DNA from: Symsagittifera roscoffensis
Taxonomy: Eukaryota; Xenacoelomorpha; Acoela; Convolutidae
Assembly (NCBI RefSeq): GCF_963678635.1
Contig: NC_087068.1
Location: forward strand, 6,601,907 to 6,665,906
Direction: 5' to 3'
DNA length: 64,000 nucleotides
Part shown: piece after piece, positions 1 to 10,699 of the stretch
How positions within the stretch are numbered: the stretch's first letter is position 1
Layout: each line of letters opens with the position of its first letter
Position numbers and translations under genes: made by a program
Notes under the pieces: model-generated
Seen by the model: the letters and a program-made list of their open reading frames with translations, nothing else
Told to the model about the DNA's origin: nothing
Database searches by the model: none

Positions 1-942
1 GCCTTGCAACATTGTCTCCAGATAACCCTCCATGGCACTCTTGTCTTCCAGAGCCATCACATACCCTCTAGCCGAGTTTCGGTATTCCAACATCTCCATG
101 TATCCACCGGCGGGTTCATCTATCGACACAGCCTCCGATACTGTCAGTCGGTTATACTCCACTGGTACTAGTTGTCCTGCGACACTTCCCTTTCCGTGAT
201 TCATGGGAGATGGCTTAAAGTCTTTCATTGTGCTCTCTACACATTGGCTGAGTATTTCCATTTCTAAGGATGCTCCAGTTAGAGTGCGGTCACTCCTTTT
301 GGTTTAATAACCTGTTGAAATTTTTCCCGCCATGAGAATGGGTGGCACCATTGCTATATCAGTCAACTTTTTATCTGTGCCAGGCAATTGATAATCACCT
401 TGTCCCAAATCCATGACCTCTTCGACTCGTTTCCTTTTCGCTGAATTGACAGCTTTCATCGATATCTCCGAATCCAGCTTCGTCTTTCCTACTCTCCTCG
501 GCATCACTCTGCTGCCTAACTTCATTTTCATCGCGTTGATCTTATCAATCACCAATTTCGATCGCATTGTTCCTCTCCTGGTTCTTGACAGATACACCAC
601 CTCTCCTTTATTGTCCTGCGGTGTCATCTTGATGGGAGAATTCGCTTCACTTTCATCCGTGGCTGAGTCAATCAACAACTCACTCAATCTCCCTTCACAC
701 TCATCAAGCTTGTCAAGGACTTCCCGCATCAAGGGTCGATTGAGACCTGTTTTCAAAATGGACTGGGTTCCATAGCTCTGAACTACTGTCCAGACTTCTT
801 CCATGAACGCCACTCTGTCCAATTTACATCCCGTCCTATTCTCATGGTCTCGGTGATGTACTTCCCATTCTTCTTCGGGCAACGTTCCCAAGAAAGGTAC
901 TCTGGCTGAGCCCTCTATTCTTCTTCTTCTAGGCGATTTCAT
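1..942 (-). pseudogene. Unknown 3' ORF of element 1, broken by one stop and cut by the window edge
   Basis: An ATG at 942-940 opens a frame that runs to a TAA at 304-306. The same frame then stays open without a stop from 303 to base 1, so this is one protein of more than 310 residues interrupted by a single stop. The N-terminus is very basic (KSPRRRR), followed by a mixed-charge region and a Lys/Arg-rich patch around residues 130-170. I see no signal peptide, membrane segment, zinc motif or known catalytic motif. It lies last in the element, where env would be expected, but it does not look like an envelope. It could also be the gag of a neighbouring element. The function is not recognised. 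Confidence 0.45.
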
Positions 943-1305
943 TTGATTTGATTTCAAAGTTTTGACTCAAGTAAGCAATTAAATGATTAATCAGGATCTA
1001 GAAAAGAAGTCACAAATATCACACTTGTCAGTTTCATCTTAAGATATATCGTTAAAATTTACTTAAAAACAGTTCAAAGTAAAAGATATTTATCCTAAAA
1101 TTTAATAAAATCAATCGGTCTCTAAAATTTTGGAATTTTACCTAAGATTGGACAGTCCAAACTTTGGATCTATTCATAAGATCGTCATTCAGCTGTTCAT
1201 GGTCACTAACCCCTTCTTACCCACGATCCTAATAACCTAACACATAACATAATATATCACACATTACATACTTAGTCTTTAGCCTAACACCCTCTCGCAC
1301 GTCAC
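943..1305. other. Non-coding spacer in element 1
   Basis: An AT-rich stretch with frequent stops in all frames lies between the Macro-like ORF and the last ORF. I see no gene or repeat in it. Confidence 0.5.
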
Positions 1306-1862
1306 TCAGCCTAAACTTAAGTAATATTTCTTATGTAAATTTACTTGTATATTATTATCAGAGATTATCAGGTGTACAAGCGCGTACAATTCTCGAGGAT
1401 GCAGTCGTCCTCTGTTTGGATCGTACACTGGAAGCGAGAGCTCCTTCACGTCCATTTCCACGAGGAAGTCCCTCAACCTCGTCAAGGACAAGACTAGGTT
1501 CTCTGGGTCGCCGTGCTTATTCTCCGTCGCCCTCGTTACCAAGAAGCATAGGTATTTTCCCTCTGTGACGCCGCCGGAGGTAAGGCCGCTACGCCTCCTA
1601 TCCCTGGTCTTTGCTTCCAAAAAAATTCCACATTTTTGTTTTCTCTCTTAAAATCTGCCGCTAACGCTGTCTTAAAACTCATGTCTGCTGTGATTGCTGT
1701 CGCACATGTTCTATTTGTGAGTATGACAACACTGTCTGTTAGTATTATGTTACTTGAATATTCATTTGGTAAGTTAAAATATGTTTCAACTACCCTACCT
1801 AGGTCAGGTTTCTTAGGTTCTTCGCCTGTTTCAGCTTCTAAGTCTCCTGTTTCTCTTGCTAC
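1306..1862 (-). pseudogene. Macro-domain (ADP-ribose-binding) ORF of element 1, frameshifted
   Basis: Two minus-strand frames together give the layout of a Macro domain. The first frame, open from about 1862, has a strand-rich start, then ITADMSFKTALAADFKREN, then GIGGVAALP, matching the family's 'aD..ms.GiA..fk' and 'GGVA' elements. The second frame, ending at 1306, has GKYLCFLVTRA, a helix around LVLSLTRLRDFLVEMDV, then LSLPVYDPNRGRL and a final I-V strand, matching the 'YLVTK', 'sL..lrd' and 'lalP.iG.G' parts. The frames change near 1560-1580. The family binds or hydrolyses ADP-ribose. The assignment comes from pattern and order only, and the loop usually reading P-x-I-G-x-G is altered here, so activity is doubtful even apart from the frameshift. 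It lies just downstream of the integrase tail. Confidence 0.55.
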
Positions 1863-1890
1863 TCTTAATTTTTTTCAATGTGGGTAAGTC

Positions 1891-2262
1891 CTACCCCACT
1901 ACCCGGACAAAAATATTCATCGACGTCCCCGTCGATCGCATACCGGGTATCAAGTCGAGGTTAGAAGCTGGAATGAGTAGTCGTCCTTCCTGGGCAGCCC
2001 AGGAAGGATCATCTCGTTCGGTCTTGATAAATTTCATGCTTTCACGATCTACGTCTTGAATCGTGACGCTGGTCTCCTCTGGGTCCGAGGTCATTTTGTT
2101 CAGCCACTCTAAGACACGCAGGTTGATCAAGTCTTGTTCATATGACTGCTGTTGCTCGTCGTCGAATTCTACCTCGGATTTCGACCGGTCGTCGACCCAC
2201 TCATCGTCGTGATCATCGACTATGTCAATGTCTTGTGACACAGTTATTTGTTGTAGACCCAC
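1891..2262 (-). pseudogene. Acidic C-terminal tail of element 1 pol
   Basis: This is a 123-codon frame, very rich in Asp and Glu in its first half (DIDIVDDHDDEWVDD) and ending at 1891. It is in a different frame from the integrase C-terminus upstream. After the integrase stop at 2406 that upstream frame continues readable (VPKNLEPDLPF, then a basic PRKKYNPYGDD stretch) to about 2265, so this tail most likely continued the same polyprotein before a frame change near 2265. No known domain is seen. Confidence 0.5.
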
Positions 2263-2405
2263 TACCTGTCTACTATCTTCTTCAGATCTATCCTATCCAC
2301 TACAAAGTCGTCACCGTAAGGATTGTATTTCTTTCTGGGTCTTGTCCCGTCCTTCTGACGAGTCTGTATCGTGAACGGAAGATCCGGTTCCAAGTTCTTG
2401 GGAAC

Positions 2406-3116
2406 CTATATCTGTTCGGGATCCTGCCAATCCTCCTCTGCGTAGATTAAGGTTTCATCGTCCGCTTCGATCACCTCGTTTGGATCCAGGTCCAGCGGTG
2501 TATCCGTTCCTTCCTCCACGACTTCGTTTCCATCGTTCTTCTCCCTGGTGCCCTTCTCGTTGACCTCACAAGCAGGATCCATCATTAGATAATCCCCTTC
2601 TTCCATGTCTGCAGGTATACACCAGTCTTCTGTCGATGGATTGTGTGGCTTGATGTTCTCGTAGTGGGCGGCTCGGCCAGTACTCAGTCTATAAAAGCGT
2701 CCCTCTTGGTGCACCTCTGTAATCATGAAGGGTCCCTTCCATTTCTTTAGAAGCTTCTTTGTCCCTTTCGGTGGTATAACGTTCTGAAATACCCATACGT
2801 AGTCTCCCACCGAGTAAGCTTTTGCACCAGCTGCTTTCTTGTCAAATTTTTTCCTCTGCCTTGCCTGTGCTTGCTGAGTATTTCGTCTACACAAATCTTT
2901 CAACTCCTGTTGGCGTCTGATCACATCCCTCACGTAGTCCTGTGGAGGCGTTTTCTTTCCCTCATACTCTGGGTAGAAGAAGGTTAAGGGTAAAGACTTC
3001 TCGTGTCCAGTTAGCGTCATGTGTGGACTGACTCCGGTGGTGGAGTGTTGCGTGCTGTTATATGCTCCCATGACCTGCGGAAGGTATCTGTCCCAATCGG
3101 TCATGTACCTGGAACA
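2406..3116 (-). pseudogene. Integrase C-terminal part with GPY/F-like module (element 1)
   Basis: This is in the same frame as the integrase core and separated from it only by the TAA at 3117-3119. It begins with the end of the catalytic domain (MGAYNSTQHSTTGVSPHM, a block typical of Ty3 integrases), then a basic linker, then YSVGDYVWV and KKWKGPFMITEV, which is the GPY/F-like module (GPF here) followed by the usual HYENIKP ending. This C-terminal module helps target-DNA binding. The last 80 residues are acidic. The TAG at 2406-2408 is again in frame with readable sequence beyond it. Confidence 0.75.
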
Positions 3117-4217
3117 TTATACTCTCAGCATCGACACTAACGTCCTATTCTGTCTTTCCACTAAGCCATTCGTCTGAGGGTGGTATGTCGTGGAGTGAGC
3201 CTGAGCAACCTGTGAGCGTCTCATAAGCTCTTTCGTAAGCTCTCCTACGAAAGCTGTTCCATTATCCGATTGAAACGTCATCGGACAACCATGTCTCGCT
3301 ATCCACGTATTGATCAGGTGGTCGCATGTCTCTTCCGCCGAGGCAGTTATGTAGGGCACGGCCTCTGAATACTTCGTAAAATGATCTATCATGACAAACA
3401 CCTGATTATAACTATTGTCTGTCATGCATATCTTTTGGTGATCTATCTGCACCACCTCGTTGAATTCAGACGACTCGATCAATTTTAAAGGAAACCGCAA
3501 CTTCCTTGGATCCTTGACCTGTTGGCATGACAGACATGCTGTTACCCACTTCTCGCATGCCTTTTTCATCCCAGGCCACTCAAAGCGCTTCAGGATCCTC
3601 TGATATACTTTGTCGATCCCCTGATGGCCCATCTGATCATGTGACCTGAATAATAGTTCTGTCTGATAGAGTTGCGGTAACACTATCGCGTTATACTTGT
3701 ATAGGACTCTGTCTTCCTCTCTTCTTTTGCAAGCCACAATCCCGTCCTTGTTCAAATATGACCTCCCTTCCTTCTGCATGAAGTACTGTCTCAGGATGCG
3801 ATAACTATATTCCTCAAGGTCCCCTTTATCCGGAGAACCATTCTCGATCCACCTTTTCAGGTTGCTTGTCATGCGATCATTTCTCTGCGCACTTAGAAGA
3901 TCCGAGAGTCTGTATCTCGCCTTTAAGTACGTCTTCTTGACCCTCGTCTGACTATTCAGCTCGTTGGGCTGGTGTGTGTCTTCTTCCATTTTAACGCACC
4001 AAATCTTCGCCAACGGCTGTGTTTCTTGTTTAAACGACTGAAGATCAGTCCTGACTACCTCTTTCTGCGGCAACAGACTTATCGAACGTTTCGATACCGC
4101 TATTGTCTCCAAATCATCCGCTGCGTTGTCAAAGACTCTTTCGCTTGGTATAAGGTAGCGATCGCTGTCAGGATCCTGGTACACCTCTCTGTCCAGATCC
4201 CTTGCCTGAGTTTCCAT
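3117..4217 (-). pseudogene. Integrase zinc and catalytic core (element 1)
   Basis: An N-terminal spacer of about 170 residues is followed by the HHCC zinc domain (FRSHDQMGHQG ... CLSCQQ) and the catalytic core. The first Asp is in VVQIDHQK, the second in FQSDNGTAF and the Glu in NGLVERQNR, so all three acidic residues are present. The ATG at 4217 is probably not the true start, because the frame is open further upstream and the protein should be released from a polyprotein. The core ends at an in-frame TAA at 3117, with the rest of the domain continuing in the same frame, so this copy cannot make full integrase. Confidence 0.85.
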
Positions 4218-4234
4218 TAGTAGTGTGTGGATTG

Positions 4235-4582
4235 CTAGTTCGGACAGTTCTGATCCCCAGCTCGAGTTTCTGTCTGAATAGGTGTCATTCCTGAGTTTCG
4301 GTAATTTTCATCTGTTGAAGAGGTTGTGATGGAGTCGGCACGCTCCTCCAGATCATGTCTGTGCCTTCTCCGCATCCACCTGAACTCCCCGGACAAAACC
4401 TTGTTCCCCAGGTCCTGTTTTTCATCAGGAATTTTTTCATCTATCTCAGACTCGCCGGACAAACTTTCTTGTCCCGGGTGTTGATCTTGTATTCGCTGAC
4501 TCTTCTCATCATTCGTCTCCCCGGACAAACAATCTTGCAGCAGGTTTTGTTCTACCTTCTCACCTTTTTTATCCTGGTCCAC
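4235..4582 (-). pseudogene. Acidic spacer between RNase H and integrase with three LSGE repeats
   Basis: This hydrophilic 115-codon frame is rich in Glu, Asp, Gln and Lys. The tetrapeptide LSGE occurs three times (CLSGETNDE, SLSGESEID, VLSGEFRWM), about 25 residues apart, followed by the basic WMRRRHRHDLEE. It sits between the RT/RNase H frame and the integrase frame and differs in frame from both, so there is at least one indel on each side. No known domain is seen; the repeats could be processing or protein-binding sites, but that is a guess. Confidence 0.5.
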
Positions 4583-4644
4583 AAAGGTAACGGTTTTCCT
4601 TCGCGTACTGCTCCCCTGTTCTTTCTGTCCGTAAGAAGTACTGG

Positions 4645-6306
4645 TTAAAACCTCGTGTGGTATACTTGTTGCTGAACTATTGTCCTACAATCCGTCTCGT
4701 TTTCCTCGTGCTTTCGTCTGGACGGCATGATCTTCACCTTCTCCCTGATTGTTAGTGATGCCACTGCTGCTGTCCACTCGGGGTCATCTCTGGTCGTTTC
4801 TCTTTCTAACAGTCCACCCAGCATCCGCATCACTTGCGGTGTGACCTGCACAGTTTTATCCAATAATGAGAGGCTGTTTATGTTCATGCGAGAGAGTTCT
4901 TGTTGGACCAGGTTTGAGCGCAGCAACAAATCCAAGGGGACCGGGTCCTCCTTGGATAGGATCTTTATCTCGGCTGCTTTCTCTACAGGTAACTCAGGAT
5001 GCCCTGGAATTGGATGTCCAGACTTATCCAAACATCTCGTTAAGGGAAGCGCTTCACAAGTTTCTTTGTCCAGAAACGAGATTCCCTCCTTTATTTCTGC
5101 CTGATTGGCCTGCTTCTGCTCCAATCTTTCATAGAACTCAGTTTTCTTGCTGAGGCTGTCAGCATTCTGGTGTTTATCACGCATCCTGTGTTCGATTATC
5201 ATATGGTAGCCAGCCGATCTTACTATCCATCTACCAATATAACTCTGATCCATCGAGTAGGTCTTCAACCAGGATAACGCTCTGTCGTCCACGCGTAACT
5301 TGAAGGGAGCGCTCCCCAAGTATGCACGGTACTTTTCCACGAAAATGACTACTGCAAACATTTCTGCTTTTGGTGTACCATATTTCATCTCTGTGTCACT
5401 CAAGACCTTGCTGCCGTATGCAATGGGACGGAGACCCGTTCTTCCATTCCATTCTTGCTCTTGATGCAATATTCCTGAGATGGCTACTACCGATGCGTCT
5501 GTATCAAGAACATACATGCCCTTTTCTGTAGGCATGCCTAGCACTGGCGCTTCGCACAGTTCCCTCTTTTTGTTCTCGAATGCAACTTGTGCTTCATCGT
5601 TCCATTCGAACTTTTTCCCTTTGTTGCGCATCAGCTTCTGCATCGGACACACCTTGTCCGCATATCCTTTTATGAACTCCCGGTAGTAATTGGCAAATCC
5701 TAGGAAGCTCAGGAGCTGTGTGTCCGTTCTGGGAGCTTTCCATGTCAACACTGCTTCTACTGCTTCCGGGTCCGGTCTCACACCATGTCTGTCCACCATT
5801 CTTCCCAGGTATTTGATTGAATCCCTAAGGATTTCACATTTCGATGGTTTGCACTTCAAGCCTGCTCTTTTCATGCATCCAAAGACCTCATCGAGCCTAT
5901 CAATGTGGTATTCCAGGGTCGGTGTCGCTATGACTACGTCATCCACGTAACACATCACGAGATTCCCGTTTTTCTTGGTCACTCTGGTCAAAGCCTGAGC
6001 CATCAGTCTTTGAAAAGTGGCCGTTGCATTGCACAAGCCGAAGGGCATCCTCTTCCACTGGTACAATCCCAATTCGCACGCGAACCCGGTTTTCTCTCTA
6101 TCCTTCTTCCGCAGAGGGACCTGCCAGAAGGCAGAACCCAAGTCCAATGTGGTGAAGAACTTGGCATCAACAAGCATAGAGAGGCTCTCGTCTATTCGCG
6201 GTATCGGGTAAGCATCTTTTATCGTTACCGCGTTCAAGTAACGAAAGTCGCAACAAAACCTAAGCTGCCCCCTTTCTTTTTCGCCATTAATACCCCGCAA
6301 GCCCAT
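4645..6306 (-). pseudogene. Reverse transcriptase palm and RNase H (element 1)
   Basis: RT blocks are in order: QLRFCCDFRYLNAVT, the first catalytic Asp in TTLDLGSAFWQVPL, MPFGLCNATATFQ, the catalytic pair in CYVDDVVIA, and YLGRMVDRHG with the FLGFANYYREFI connection. RNase H follows, with Asp in VLDTDASVVAISGIL, Glu in APK/TPKAEMFAV, and Asp in HQNADSLSKK. It copies the element RNA into DNA and removes the RNA strand. The reading frame here joins the upstream RT frame through a length change in a run of five C on the plus strand (6268-6272). Translation in this frame alone starts too late to include the RT finger region. Confidence 0.88.
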
Positions 6307-7025
6307 GGCGATTTCGAGGGTTCTATCATGTCGTATTCAAGCAACATTTCTATTTCCGCTCGGCATGCTTCCGACTTGTGTGGCGTCATTCGTATTGCGC
6401 CTTCCCTATGGGGAACGGCGCCCTCTTCAAGTTCGATTTCGTGTTCGACGAAATTACAGCAACCGATATCCGCCTTATGTTTTGAAAATACATCTGCGCT
6501 CCGATTTAGGAGGTCCCGCAACTTTTCGAAATCTCCCTCACCTATTTTCCCTTTTAAATGTTCTATCTCTGGCAAAACCGGTTTTTCAGACTCTAGTTTA
6601 TATGACGAGGGGCGTTCCGGAAAATTCGAGCAGCTTGCTAAGCCGTCGTCCGTTTCGGATTTCATTGAAAACAATTTGTGAATAGATTTTAATTCATTAA
6701 TCCTCTTTAAAATTTTATCTTTATTGGCATGATAAAGACAGTCTTTCACACTATGTTTCCTCAAGTTTTGTGTCTCCTCATAGTCGGTCGTCATCGGCAA
6801 AGCGTAACCAAGCTTCTTTCCACGCTGGATTGAAACCGTGGAGTCCAGTGTGTTCAATAACACACTGACACACAGTCCGTTTTGCGTTACCGAGAAGCTC
6901 CGGCCTAAAATCACCGAACTCTGACTTTTTGGATTCGGTACTAAGCAAACCTGTTTACTATCACTTAACGAATTCAAATTTTTCATTCTAAAAATTTGTC
7001 TTGGCTGTAGTTTTACTATTCTATC
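6234..7025 (-). pseudogene. Protease-RT linker and RT fingers (element 1)
   Basis: This is in frame with the protease, from which a TAA at 7026-7028 separates it. It carries a linker, then HKADIGCCNFVEHEIELEEG and YDMIEPSKSPWACGV, the standard first RT blocks, and loses frame at the G run near 6268-6272 inside the second RT block, ending at 6234. The rest of RT continues in another frame. Confidence 0.8.
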
Positions 7026-7481
7026 TTAAAAAATTGGTACCTTGTTTTCGTATGTTATTATCCTATTAATTGGTTTCTTAACATACCTCCGGTCCGGGTT
7101 TCTAATCCGTATCAGACCGTTGTTCAAGTCAATCATCACTTCAAAATTCCTGACAAAATCTCTGCCCAAGATGAATTGGTCGGCGTCGTCCAAATTCTCT
7201 ACTACCAGGAAGCTCATCCAAAGATCCCGTCCTCCCATGTGGAGGACCGTTATTGGTGTTTTTCCGGCTACGTAAATGGCTCCTCGATTGGCGGCGGCCA
7301 GTCGGAGATTCGTTGGAATTAGATCTTCCCTCGTGAAGCCCATTCTTTCCCAAGTTTTTATCGGCATCACACTCACTACCGCTCCTGTGTCCAGAGGCCC
7401 TGTGACTCCGATTATCGTTCCGTTGGTGTCGAGCAGATGTGCGGTCACATCTGCTTCATACCCAATGTGTACTGCATCTTG
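7026..7481 (-). pseudogene. Retropepsin-type aspartic protease (element 1)
   Basis: It follows gag in the same frame after the TAA at 7482-7484. The active-site motif is GPLDTGAVVSVMP (DTGA), followed by a flap-like region and the closing FILGRDFVRNF block, the usual ending of Ty3 proteases. It would process the gag-pol polyprotein as a dimer. There is no ATG at its beginning, as expected for a part of a polyprotein. It ends at a TAA in frame with the RT linker. Confidence 0.85.
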
Positions 7482-9848
7482 TTACATCATGGCGTCATGG
7501 CCTATCCTGCGGACTTTGAGTTCCTCCTCACACAAATAGATCTGCCCCTTTTGGTCATCATCTGTTGTTACATAAGTCCTAGTGTAGATACTGATTCCAT
7601 CCACGTTCAGCATCACTTGATACGGCCCATAGACCTCCAGGTAGCGTCCATGAAGTTTCTTCATGCGAGGGCCACCCGTTGTCAGTAGTGCTCGCACAGC
7701 TCTCGACTCGGTGCGTGGCTCCACCTGCCTCAGATAATCTGCATATGTGTCCAAATGCATCAAAGTGAACTCGCATGGTTCACTCAGATTTCTGATTACC
7801 TGATTTCCAGCCACTGAGGTTATCGACTGTATCTTGCTTCCTTGTGGCACCATGCCGAACCTCTGACCGGAGATCACAATAAGTTTAATGCTCAAACTGC
7901 TTGGTGCCTTAGTCTCCTCGACTTCCGTTGCTTCGAAGGTATTCAGTTGCTCCTGTAGTTTCTCATTCTCCAGTTCAAGTTTCACTTTTTGTTCGATCTC
8001 TTTTGTCACCAGTTCCTGCTGCACTCTATTTAGAGCATCCCTCGCGGCTACCCTATAATCGATCTTGAAGTCATCAGCCGCAGTTGCTGGTTCTGGTTCA
8101 CGTGTCTCTTCTGTTACCGCTTGCATTTTCTTTGCCGCCAGCTCTTGAGGTTTATCTTTTCTGCGTGCCTCCGCTTCACTCAACAGGCGAACCTTGCTGG
8201 CTTTCACCCCTGACAAAGCTTCTTCATGCCTTGGATGCTTGATGTCTGCCATTGCATCCCAGAATTGCGGACAATCTGATTTAAAATGACCTTCCAAGTT
8301 GCAAAAGAAACACCTCGGGCCGAATTTTGCAATTAGTCCTCTCATGAAATCCTCATGGTCCAATTCTGACGCATCTTCGTCCTCAAGGCTAAAGCCTTTT
8401 GCTTTCATGCCTTGTTTGTAAGTTGGGCATGCTGACACATGATGGTCCGTTGAACTGCAATTGGCACAAGAGCGTCTCTTGTCCATATTATCCCTTGGGT
8501 TGTACCAGTTGTTCCCTCGGTTTGCCGGTCCGCTGTTAAAATTGCCATAATTGTTCTTGTAGTATCCAGATCTCGAAGGAGGTTTCAACAAAAGATACTT
8601 TTTTGACTTGAGCCTCAACTCCTCCGGTGTTGGCGCATTGGTTGATAGTGGTGTGTAATGCGTTGCTAGCATTGTTCGAAGTTCATCATTCTTCACACCA
8701 TCGATGAATTTTGAGGCTACTGCCAGGTTCATCCTTCGGTTCGACTCATCCGGTTGGCTGCGTCTTCTCAGCATTTCCAAGTCGTCTAGAAATTTGTCTA
8801 TCGTTTCATCTTCCCGTTGTCTCCATTTCTCGAAGCGCATCATTGCTTGGTGCCCGTGCACCCCTGATCCAAAACGGTTTAACAAGATCTCGAAGATTTT
8901 CTCGGCTGTGTCACGCTGATATTGCTTCTTGGCCATGACACAGTTCAGGGCTGTCCCTTCCAAGTTACTGGTGAGCGCACTGCATTCCTGTCTCTCCGAC
9001 AAGTCCTCTTCCTCGAAATGCAGTTTCATTACCTCTATCCAGGTATCAATACAGCCATCAGATTCGTCTTTATAGCATCTTGGTTCCTTAAAGACTCTTC
9101 TGGACTTTTCACTGCGTTCATTGGTTCTGGATAACATTGTAAGGAATGTCTCCAAAGACCTGTTTAGGGGTTCAAAGGCTGTGGCCATTGCCGTAGCATC
9201 CCTTGAGTGCCCCGCCTGAGTGTCCTCACGCCTTGTCAAAGGCTCTGTATTCGGTGCATCCCTGCAATCCGAATCGCCGTGAGTGTTTCCCCCTTGGCCC
9301 ACATGACTCGTCCCCGGGCTTGCATACCCTCTGTTACCGGAATCACTTCTCCCAGTCGCATGTGTGCCTTGCGTTGGTTGTTCATTAGAAATCTGTCTGT
9401 TCCCCGTTGAACTTGCTCTACTGTTCGGGCCCCATGTTCTATTATCCCTTGTGGCATAGCCTGATGAACTGCCTCTGCCCCTAGTGGATCCATATGTCCT
9501 CCTCTTTTGATGTTCATTGAAGTTCATCTTCGGCTCCCTGCTGGGACCTCCCGAGTTCGGTTCCCCTTCTTTTAGTCCACTCTTGCTGCTTAGTAGCCCG
9601 TCCAACCTATCCATGATAGCCTGAGTTCGCCTCTCCATCATCGCGTCTACCTTTGTGTCAAAAGACTGCTCTTGCTGAATTCTTAACTTCTCCACGTCGT
9701 CTCTTAAACGTAACTCTCTCTGTTCCGCTTCTCTTGTCATTCGCGACAAGTTCTTCGCTATATGCTCGTCCGTTCTTTCTTTCAAGCGTTTTTCGCTCCT
9801 ATCAACTTCTCGTCTATTGCGATTTTTTCTTACCGCAGACTTTCTCTT
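7482..9848 (-). pseudogene. Gag: coiled coil, capsid-like region and two CCHC knuckles (element 1)
   Basis: The frame is open from 9848 and overlaps the end of the upstream ORF by 19 nt in the -1 frame. It begins with a charged coiled coil, then a Gly/Ser/Arg/Asn-rich region, then a helical capsid-like part (around CIDTWIEVMKLHFEEEDLS to KFLDDLEMLRRR) typical of retrotransposon gag. Two CX2CX4HX4C knuckles follow: CANCSSTDHHVSAC and CFFCNLEGHFKSDC, which bind RNA. A further 260 residues hold another coiled coil and an acidic-basic block (TDDDQKGQIYL ... VRRIGHDAMM) leading into the protease. It has no good ATG at its beginning, so it is most simply the continuation of the upstream ORF. Confidence 0.8.
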
Positions 9849-10699
9849 TCAATGTGAACTGCTCTTTCTAGTTCACTCATTCTTATGGACATCTGTTCAT
9901 TTTGTTCTCCTAAACTGTCCACTATGTTGTTCAAGGCTTCTTCTAGTGCTGCCCCGTTATCCACGAGTGGCGTCACGAGTGGCGGTGTAAACCTGTCGGT
10001 CCCAGGTAGCTTGGTGCTGGTCGAGATTCTAGCCTTGACTCTCTGCCTCGATGTCTTTTCATTATCCACCTTAGGATCCGCCAATGCGTTGCCTAGCCCT
10101 CTGTTTCTACTCTCCCCAGTTTGCGGCTCTGAATTTGTCATAATCGCGAAGCCTCTCGACTGGCCCGGTGGGTTTACCTCTTTGCTTATCGTTCTCACCA
10201 CACCAAATTTGTCCATGGTTCCAGTCTCTCTTTCGACGTATGTCTCATTCTCCTGGGTCGAACTATTGAGGCTGACTTGAGACCCAAAGTCCACTTGCTC
10301 TTCTTCGTCCTCCTCCTCAACCCTGGATTCACCTTCATTTCCTGTGCCCACTCCCATGGTGAATGGAAAGATGTTTGCAAAGGTTTTCCTCATTCTTTCT
10401 GAGAACGATGAGGACGTTGTTTGTTTCTCAGTCCCGTCTGCCATCATCGTGTTGTCTGTTGGAGATCTTCTAGTTGTCACTATTTCAGTAGATTCACTCG
10501 CCAGCCTTCTGCCACTCCCTTCCAGTCCATTTACTTCCTGGTTGTCATTCTTGGCCTGGTCTGTACTGACCTCCACTTCTAACTTTTCTTTTCTCTCTTC
10601 TGAGGTCTTCTGACTCCTCGTTTCAACCATTCTGCCTAAAACCGTCTCCCCTTTGTCGGTCCGGGCTCGTCTGATCCAATCCACAAAAGGATAGGTCAT
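9830..10699 (-). CDS. N-terminal gag ORF of element 1, acidic, with C-terminal coiled coil
   Basis: The ATG at 10699 opens 289 codons. The product is hydrophilic, with an acidic run (VEEEDEEEQVDFG) near the middle, many Ser/Thr, and a predicted coiled coil in the last 45 residues (ALEEALNNIVDSLGEQNEQM). The next frame begins with another coiled coil in the -1 frame and overlaps by 19 nt, which suggests either one gag ORF broken by an indel or a programmed -1 shift. I see no standard slippery heptamer in the overlap, so an indel is more likely. No homology to a known domain is recognised. Confidence 0.55.
   Translation of the reverse strand: MTYPFVDWIRRARTDKGETVLGRMVETRSQKTSEERKEKLEVEVSTDQAKNDNQEVNGLEGSGRRLASESTEIVTTRRSPTDNTMMADGTEKQTTSSSFSERMRKTFANIFPFTMGVGTGNEGESRVEEEDEEEQVDFGSQVSLNSSTQENETYVERETGTMDKFGVVRTISKEVNPPGQSRGFAIMTNSEPQTGESRNRGLGNALADPKVDNEKTSRQRVKARISTSTKLPGTDRFTPPLVTPLVDNGAALEEALNNIVDSLGEQNEQMSIRMSELERAVHIERESLR

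Noticed and set aside
9830..9848. Programmed -1 frameshift between the two gag frames of element 1
   Set aside because: No standard slippery heptamer in the 19-nt overlap, and the rest of the element is full of indels, so a mutation is more likely. Not excluded.
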